From assembly GCA_029582155.1 (NCBI GenBank), contig CM055901.1, positions 48,915,228 to 48,979,227 of the forward strand: DNA of 64,000 nt, written 5' to 3'. Positions 56,111 to 64,000 of the stretch are shown in pieces. The stretch's first letter is position 1; the number at the start of each line of letters is the position of its first letter. The notes under the pieces were generated by a model. The model was not told where the DNA came from. It ran no database searches and saw only the letters and a program-made list of their open reading frames with translations. Source of the DNA: Panopea generosa. Taxonomy: Eukaryota > Mollusca > Bivalvia > Adapedonta > Hiatellidae. Position numbers and translations under genes: made by a program.

Positions 56111-56171
56111 ACCGGATCAACGACCTTCCGCATGCGAGGTGGACGCTCTACCGAAAGACCATCGCTGCGGC
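56111..56171 (-). mobile_element. SINE family A, head only
   Basis: On the minus strand: CCGCAGCGATGGTCTTTCGG, TAGAGCGTCCACC, CATGCGGAAGGTCG, TTGATCCGG. It matches the tRNA-like first 60 bases of the copy at 59871. The body is missing. Confidence 0.75.
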
Positions 56172-56339
56172 GAAACTTATATATGAAAACACACATAAAT
56201 AAAAATGAACAATACAGATATGAAATCAACACCATATAAATAATTATGTATGAATTCAACAATATGAATATAATTATACTAAAACAGTTTTGTAACGTTA
56301 GACCTGCCATATCCATGCGTCATGCGTTTTCACGGCATT

Positions 56340-57300
56340 TGATGGTATATTGCTTTGAGCTTGTTTTGTTCTCTCGGTGAATATCACGCCAAACGTGAAC
56401 CACACTTAGAGACTGAGAAGTGCCAGTAGTTGACACATATGTTGTGATGGTAACCAAGTCAACTGATATATTTTCTTAGTTCTATTACCAACGTGTCTAA
56501 TAACTGTGAATGTCTTCGTATTTGTGACACACACCGTGTAATAGGATTGTATGGCATTTCCCACTAAAAGCAGGAATAAAATAGCTTGTGTCGATATTCA
56601 CGACAAGGTGTTAATCAACATGTAATAAGACTATCTACAGAAAGACAAAATATCTTTTAGTGTTGGTTTTGAACTTGACTGAAATGTCTCTATTTGAACT
56701 TGACTAATGTCTCTTAACACGTGCGTTCAGACACATGATACAGAAGCGATACTAGTATTATATTGCGATAAAAAAGCGGTATCTTATTGCTAACAACAAT
56801 ATTCTAATATAGATATGAGTTCATGAAAAAGTCAGGTGCGATTTATATTTGAAAAGCAGCCAAACGGTCTTTAAGAAATAAGGCAAAAAACACATGTGTG
56901 GCTGTGTTAAAATTATAGTTATTTGCTGAAATTTAAAATTAAAGCCAATTAACAGCACTTTTATTGAAGCAGTTTATGATTGGAGTGTTTATAAATTGTT
57001 TTGTGACCATAACGTGAAACACTTTGAATTTTAATCTAAAGACACAATGTTACTGTCATTTTTCGAAGAGTTAATTAGTTGTTTATACAATGTAGTTCAA
57101 ATTATTTTTTCAATTATTTGCTTTGCATATATGCATTTTAAGAGATAGAAGCATGTACTATTTGTTTTCATAACAAGTATCGGTAGCTCTGTTATTATGT
57201 TTATAAAAGTAAAGTAAAGTATTTGTATGTATTAAAGTGTACGTATATGTAGCGTACAACATAAAGGTGTTTCGTAAGTCCTAATGATAGGGCCAGCCAC
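56340..57300. other. Intergenic stretch, no feature supported
   Basis: AT-rich, with no pairs of repeats, RNA gene or exon that I can defend. Confidence 0.45.
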
Positions 57301-57309
57301 AATGCGATT

Positions 57310-59515
57310 GGGAGTGCAATGTAAACAAACTGAGATTGTTGGTGTAATCTAAAAATAATGATATCGAGGGTGTTATCTAAACATGATGATATTGAGGGTG
57401 CGATCTAAACATAATTATATCGAGGGTGTAATCTAAACATGATGATATTGAGGGTGTTATCTAAACATAATTATATCAAGGGTGTAATCTAAACAAAATG
57501 ATATTGAGGATGTTATCTAAAAATTATTATATAGAGGGTGTTATCTAAACATGATGATATTGAGGGTGTTATCTAAACATGATGGTATTGAGGGTGTTAT
57601 CTAAACACAATTATATCGAGGGTGTTATCTAAACATGATGATATTGAGGGTGTTATCTAAACATGATGATATTGAGGTTGTTATCTAAACATGATGATAT
57701 TGAGGATGTTATCTAAACATTATTATATCGAGGGTGTCAGCTAATCATGATGATATTGAGGGTGTTATCTAAACATAGTGGTATTGAGGGTTTTATCTAA
57801 ACATGATGGTATTGAGGGTGTTATCTAAACATGATGATATTGAGGGTGTTATCTAAACATGATGATATTGAAGATGTAATCTAAACATAATTATATCGAG
57901 GGTGTTATCTAAACATAATTATATCGAGGGTGTTACCTAAACATGATGATACTGAGGGTGTTATGTAAACATAATGGTGGGTGTAATCTAACATGATGAT
58001 ATTGAGGGTGTTATCTAAACATGATGATATTGAAGATGTAATCTAAACATAATTATATCGAGGGTGTTATCTAAACATAATTATATCGAGGGTGTTACCT
58101 AAACATGATGATATTGAGGGTGTTATGTAAACATAATGGTGGGTGTTATCTAAACATAATGATATTTAGGGTGTAATCTAACATGATGATATTGAGGGTG
58201 TAATCTTAACATGATGAACTAAACATGATGATATTGATGATGTTATCTTAACATAATGTTATTGAGGGTGTACTCTTAACAAAATGATATCGAGGGTGTA
58301 ATCGAAACATAATGGTATTGAGGGTGTAATCTAAACATGATGATATTGAGGTTGTTATCTAAACATGATGATATTGAGGATGTTATCTAAACATTATTAT
58401 ATCGAGGGTGTCAGCTAATCATGATGATATTGAGGGTGTTATCTAAACATAGTGGTATTGAGGGTTTTATCTAAACATGATGGTATTGAGGGTGTTATCT
58501 AAACATGATGATATTGAGGGTGTTATCTAAACATGATGATATTGAAGATGTAATCTAAACATAATTATATCGAGGGTGTTATCTAAACATAATGATATTG
58601 AGGGTGTTACCTAATCATGATGATATTGAGGGTGTTATCTAAACATAGTGGTATTGAGGGTTTTATCTAAACATGATGGTATTGAGGGTGTTATCTAAAC
58701 ATGATGATATTGAGGGTGTTATCTAAACATGATGATATTGAAGATGTAATCTAAACATAATTATATCGAGGGTGTTATCTAAACATAATTATATCGAGGG
58801 TGTTACCTAAACATGATGATATTGAGGGTGTTATGTAAACATAATGGTGGGTGTTATCTAAACATAATGATATTTAGGGTGTAATCTAACATGATGATAT
58901 TGAGGGTGTAATCTTAACATGATGAACTAAACATGATGATATTGATGATGTTATCTTAACATAATGTTATTGAGGGTGTACTCTTAACAAAATGATATCG
59001 AGGGTGTAATCGAAACATAATGGTATTGAGGGTGTAATCTAAACATAATGATATTGAGGGTGTTATCTAAACATAATGATATTGAGAGTGTTATCTAAAC
59101 ACAATAATATGGAGGGTGTAATCTAAACATAATGATATCGAATGTGTAATATAAACATAACGATATTGAAGGTGTTTTCTAAACATAATGCTATTGACGG
59201 TGTAATCTTAACATAATGGAAGGTGTTATCTTAACATAATGATATTGAGGATGCTATCTAAACATAATGATATTGAGGGTGTTATATAAACATATTGATA
59301 TTGAGGATGCTATCTAAACATAATGGTATTGAGGGTGCGATCTAAACATAATGATATTGAGGATGCTATCTAAACATGATGATATTGAGGGTGTTATATA
59401 AACATAATGATATTGAGGATGCTATCTAAACATAATGATATTGAGGGTGCGATCTAAACATAATGATATTGAGGGCGTAATCTAAACATAATGATATTGA
59501 GGGTACATTCTAGAG
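57310..59515. repeat. 28-bp minisatellite with ~0.7 kb higher-order copies, ~2.2 kb
   Basis: The unit is GGTGTTATCTAAACATGATG, ATATTGAG with frequent changes. Rare variants recur in the same order: GTCAGCTAATCATG at 57736 and 58410 (offset 674), and ATGATGAACTAAAC at 58211 and 58919 (offset 708). Large blocks were therefore copied. No frame stays open, since stop words are part of the unit. Confidence 0.95.
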
Positions 59516-59870
59516 ATACTAGTATCGAGATTTGGTATACAATCTAGACATATTGAGATTTGGGGTGCACTCGTCTAAAATAAACGGTATGAAAACTTCT
59601 ATATTATCCTTTTTAAAATTCACTTCAAATTTACCTTGACCTTTAAATGTTTTCACATCTTCTTAACACCTTCGTCAATAATTAATCAATGTTGCTGTTA
59701 CCTAACTTTATATCTGTATATATCGTTCTATATACGTAATAGAGATCCTATTACAAAAGCATTCGTGTAGTCTAATGAATTTTCTAATAGGCTTATATTT
59801 AATATACACTGTCAGGTGACAGCTGCTTACAAAGTCACTGTCTTACATTGAGGCAATACTTATATAAAAA

Positions 59871-60215
59871 CCGCAGCGGTGGTCAATCGGTAGAGCGTCC
59901 GCTTCGCGTGCGGAATGTCCTGGGTTTAATCCCCGACCGGGTTATATCAAAGACTTTAAAAATGGTACAATAATCTTTCGCGCTTGGCACTCAGTATTTA
60001 GAGGATAGTTCTAGGTCTCGTTGGCCCGGTGTCAGTATAATGTGACTGGGTGGGGTATCATACCATGCGTCTGCGACATGATACTCCAGTGTGGCAGTGT
60101 TCTAGGTCTCGTTGGCCCGGTGTCAGTATGATGTGATTGGTTGGGGTATCATACCATTCGTCTGTGACATGATACTTAAGCGTGGCAGCGCTCAGAATAC
60201 TGTCTCAAGATTTCT
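59871..60215 (+). mobile_element. SINE family A, fullest copy, with internal duplication
   Basis: The tRNA-like head has A box TGGTCAATCGGTAGAGCG, an anticodon-arm match TCCGC/GCGGA around TTCGCGT (CGC in the anticodon position, as in tRNA-Ala) and B box GGGTTTAATCCCC. The acceptor and D stems do not pair, so it is not a working tRNA. The body (CAAAGACTTTAAAAATGGTA, GGCCCGGTGTCAGTATAATG) matches 30588-30811. A 91-base segment starting TTCTAGGTCTCG occurs twice in tandem (60009 and 60100). Confidence 0.85.
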
Positions 60216-60419
60216 CATCCATAGATTTTTTTGTCGAATATTTGTTAACTACGAACAAGTGCCATGTATAATAACTGGCGATTAATGTTAACTGTAGATT
60301 TATCAAAGTGACAATTTGACTTCTAGGAACGGAAATGAACGTATATAATCTATATTAAGCATTGTTATATTACATATATTAATTTATCATTTTTCTTTTT
60401 CTAATTTTTAATTTTGATA

Positions 60420-61268
60420 CCAATGTTACATCTTTATCGACCGTTGCTAAATTGTGGATAGCGTTGTTTCATCTTTATTGACCGTTGCTAAATTGTGGAT
60501 AGCGTTGTTACAACTTTATTGACCATTGCTTAATTGTGGATAGCGTTGCTACATCTTTATTGACCATTGCTTACTTGTGGATAGCGTTGTTACATATGTA
60601 TAGATCATTGCTAAATTGTAGATAACGTTGTTACATCTATTGTGACCATTGCTAAATTGTGGATACCGTTGTTACATCTTTATTGACCGTTGCTAAATTG
60701 TGGATAGGTTGTTTCATCTTTATTGACCATTACTAAATTGTGGATAGCGTTGTTACATCTTTATTGACCGTTGCTAAATTGTGGATAGCGTTGTTTCATC
60801 TTTATTGACCGTTGCTAAATTGTGGATAGCGTTGTTTCATCTTTATTGACCGTTGCTAAATTTTGTATAGCGTTGTTTCATCTTTATTGACCATTGCTAA
60901 ATTCTGGATAGCGTTGTTACATCTTTATATATTATTGCTAAATAGTAAATACCAATGTTACATCTGTATTGACCATTGCTAAATCATAGATAGCAATGTT
61001 ACATCTTTATTAATAATTGCTAAATCGTAAATATTAAAAGTTTCATATTGATTGACCATTGCTAAATTATAGATTGCTATGTTACATCTGTATTGACCAT
61101 TGCTAAATCATAGATAGCAATGTTACATCTGTATTGACCATTGATAAATCGTATATAGCAATGTTACATCTATTGTGACCATTGCTTACTCATAGATAGC
61201 AATGTTACATATGTATTGATCATTGCTAAATCGTAGAAAGCAATGTTACATCTTTATTTATCATTGCT
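60420..61268. repeat. 41-bp tandem repeat, ~20 copies
   Basis: The unit is ACATCTTTATTGACCGTTGC, TAAATTGTGGATAGCGTTGT, T at 41-base spacing (60428, 60469 and so on). Left units are alike; right units drift to TAAATCATAGATAGCAATG, so the array is older or less homogenised on that side. Confidence 0.95.
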
Positions 61269-61269
61269 C

Positions 61270-63060
61270 AATTATATCACATGTGTCGACCAATCTGAAC
61301 GTAATGGAGATGTCATGCACTTCTATTGTAACGGAATTTGTATATTTAAGTTCTTTTATAATGTGATAATATGTAATCATATACATGCGCATGTTGCATT
61401 CCTGTGAATATTTATAACATAAGATTATTAATAAAATGCTTAATGCAACGTTGAAAAGGAACGCATTTGCTTAAAAATCATATCAAATGGTCGTACGAAC
61501 TGAAAACTACTATTTTACATTCTTTTTTTTTTACGCTGTTATACTTACTTCCACTTGAAAGAGAACATATATTCATAACTGTCAAATTGTTTTGCTATTT
61601 TATGAAAAAAACAACTCACAAACTAACTTTATTGTATTTTTCTCGAAGAACTTTGAACATTATCCCTGTACTTAATATATACTAAAACAAAAGATATTGG
61701 TAATTAATAGACAGTGACTGTAAAGGTCAGTTAGCTATTACTTATCCAGTAAACATTATCCAGCGGAACAAACTGATAAGGTACAGTTGTAACTTTGTTG
61801 CCGTTTTAGTATTTATTTTGTCTTTAGATTGGAATAAAACCAAGGGATATCTTGTTACAAGTAGAATTAACATGCACCTTGTATGTGATATTATACTTGT
61901 ATAAATGTGAACGTTATGGAAGACCTGCAGCGCATATACATAATATACTGTCTTTGTTAACACTTGTTTTCTTCTGAAGTTTGCTTTCTAACTAATTTCT
62001 AAATTCTAAATACCAATCAATTAAACGCTGATTTTTTTGGCAATTTTAAGATAGATTTTGATATTATCAGGGACATGTTATATACATGTATCAGTACTGT
62101 GCTCATATGTATCCGATTAGAAACACTTGCACAGATATGGTATGTTAGTTACTCTAATACATGCCCTGAGTGCGAGTCTGAAGCCAAGATGTGTGGTGAT
62201 ACGACAAAGGGTCCGGCAGCTGCAGTCTTGGAAACAACTGACAATAATCATTATCATAATCAATATAGGTCTATATGTATAGCATAGATTAGAGAAAGTA
62301 AGCAAAGTAAATATTTTATTAAAGGGACATGTGAATTGACAAATCAATATAAAGCACATTAGCAATCAATAGAAATGAAGCACTCAGTCTGATGGGCTTA
62401 TAAGTCACTGTTGACAATGCAGAGTCCCAAACACGATATAAACGTTTAATCAACCATTCTGCAAGATCGTAGTGGCCCATTTATTTTACATTGAACCGAT
62501 AGGTATATTGTGTCTGTGTGAGTATCAATGCAACATGTATTCTATAAACAAATTACAAATACAAATATCTTTATTCAGCAATTAAACGTACAGCATGTTT
62601 ATAGCCTACACATATACATGCACATATAAATATAGTGAGAATATGACAAATTAAACCTATTATTAGTTATACCTATAACGCCAACCTAAATTAGATTTAC
62701 CAAGAAACACAACCTTTTTTTATTTATAGTTGTATTTACTAATTTGGTATAAAATGCATAATACATTTGGTGATATTTCTTAACCAGAAAGCAAATTAAA
62801 TAAAGTTTCACTAAATTAAGGACAGTACATTTTGCAATAGATGTAATTAGCATATCGAATTTGTTCGAACATAAGCATCGGCAATAGTTATGTTTTAAAT
62901 ACTATAAACACGCTTTCATACTCTTTCATTCATTATTTTTGTGTAAAGACAGCTGTCAATCTTATGTCTTAAGGCATTTTATTTAGTGGATATAAACATT
63001 AGAATAAATGCAATACATACACACAAGATTCTAGATTCCTTATTCGGTTATTTAAACGTA
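61270..63060. other. Intergenic stretch, no gene supported
   Basis: AT-rich. A 70-codon frame at 62075-62287 has a Cys/Glu/Lys-containing middle that is less biased than its surroundings, but no splice phase, start context or similarity supports it. Confidence 0.4.
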
Positions 63061-63066
63061 TAAGTA

Positions 63067-63171
63067 GGGGCAACATGGGTCGCTCCCCTTGGAACGTTCA
63101 GAAGCAAAACCGCTACTTGGGGAGCTTAAAGCCCCAACTGCCGTATAAAAGCCGCAAGACGGCTCTGGGGC
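63067..63171. other. GC-rich, potentially structured patch
   Basis: In AT-rich surroundings this ~105-base patch has several complementary arms: GCTCCCC (63082-63088) with GGGGAGC (63119-63125), GCCCC (63131-63135) with GGGGC (63167-63171), and AGCCG with CGGCT inside the latter. It matches no RNA family I recognise and could be repeat-derived. Confidence 0.35.
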
Positions 63172-63560
63172 AAGTTTTATAAAATTCTTTACATGCTTCA
63201 AATCAGAGAACCTTTCCACATTCATCCATGCATTGTTTTGTTATCATTTTGTATATTACTAGATTATTGTTTATACATTTAATTGGCAATAAAATCATTT
63301 CCAAAAAGTGTTTGATATATGCAGTTTGAAAAAAAGGTTTAACCTACAACTGCAAAAAAAATTAAATTCGAGGGAGATGCACTCTATATACATGAATCTG
63401 TGGTAATTCACCATAAGCAGATAGCCCAGTGTAGCGATGCTTTTTTATAGTCTCCTCTTACAAATATTTACTACACAGGCAGTAAATGTTTGGGGTTTAA
63501 ACCTGTGCACCCAACACTGCCACTTTAAGCAGCTATTCGACGGAGCATAACAAGAGTATT

Positions 63561-63791
63561 GGTGCCCGTTCACTAACCTTCGTTAGTCTTAAGATTTTAG
63601 TACGAAACAAATGTGACACATAGGAACATTTCAACAGTATTTTTGCAAATTTTAAAAAGAATACTATTTACAAGACTTACTGAAGTTCATAAAATGATGT
63701 AAGCGAAATACTAATTGAATTTCCAGACATGTTTCATAACTTCATATTTTACACGAAGTTGGCAAATTTACGAATGTAAGTGAAACCGGTC
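63561..63791. mobile_element. Possible MITE with inverted ends
   Basis: The left end GCCCGTTCACTAACCTTCGT and the right end ACGAATGTAAGTGAAACCGG are imperfect reverse complements. The interior is AT-rich and non-coding. The ends resemble in style the 47098-47348 element, but the match is weaker. Confidence 0.45.
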
Positions 63792-64000
63792 TTTAGTTCT
63801 TACAAACAGATCGTTGATTCTCATACATCAATAATTATTTAAACATAAGGCAAGTAAAAAATATGACTGCTTTAAGCAGGTGTACAACCTCTTCTGTATG
63901 ATTATTCTATATATCCGATTATACGTTTTTATGCTGTGATAGTTACTGTACCCTTTGAATTATGCTCCTCCTTTTTGTTAATGAATTTGTCTTAAAATAA

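Noticed and set aside
59871..59945. Possible tRNA-Ala (CGC) gene
   Set aside because: The anticodon arm and B box fit, but the acceptor and D stems do not pair, and the sequence continues into a body shared with 30588-30811. It is a SINE head.

Overview
The window looks like nuclear DNA of an invertebrate animal, most likely a bivalve mollusc. It is AT-rich, its genes are split by GT-AG introns, and repeats dominate: tRNA-derived SINEs, short inverted-repeat DNA elements and many minisatellites. One repeat at 9.9-11.2 kb resembles the tandem-core elements known from bivalves. The only confidently named gene encodes TMEM69. The species cannot be fixed from the sequence alone. A 500-N assembly gap lies at 41479-41978.

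Layout. (1) 763-28664, + strand: the 3' part of a gene whose first exons lie left of the window. Nine coding exons join with matching phases into about 451 residues ending at TAG 28664. The protein is low-complexity and unrecognised, with repeated R-P-x-S motifs. Its introns hold a ~1 kb long-TIR DNA element, SINEs, foldback elements and eight or more minisatellite arrays; the 11.2 kb intron 8880-20097 alone holds three. (2) 28.7-35.9 kb: intergenic, with a SINE, two inverted-repeat elements flanked by TTAA and a GGCC-ended MITE. (3) 35983-38529, - strand: TMEM69, convergent with gene 1. It has one large coding exon plus a small upstream exon that supplies a mitochondrial-type N terminus. (4) 38.6-64 kb: no gene I can support. 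It contains SINE fragments, MITEs, a 33-bp satellite built from a SINE segment, three large minisatellites (53.3-55.6, 57.3-59.5 and 60.4-61.3 kb) and a decayed Ty3/gypsy integrase fragment at 55.64-55.95 kb.

Most open reading frames over 60 codons here are by-products of tandem repeats or AT-rich sequence. Nothing suggests an operon, phage, CRISPR array or multi-gene system, and the two genes show no visible functional link. The most interesting material is the unrecognised RPxS protein with its possible alternative splicing, the SINE-derived satellite, the intronic minisatellites and several inverted-repeat element families.
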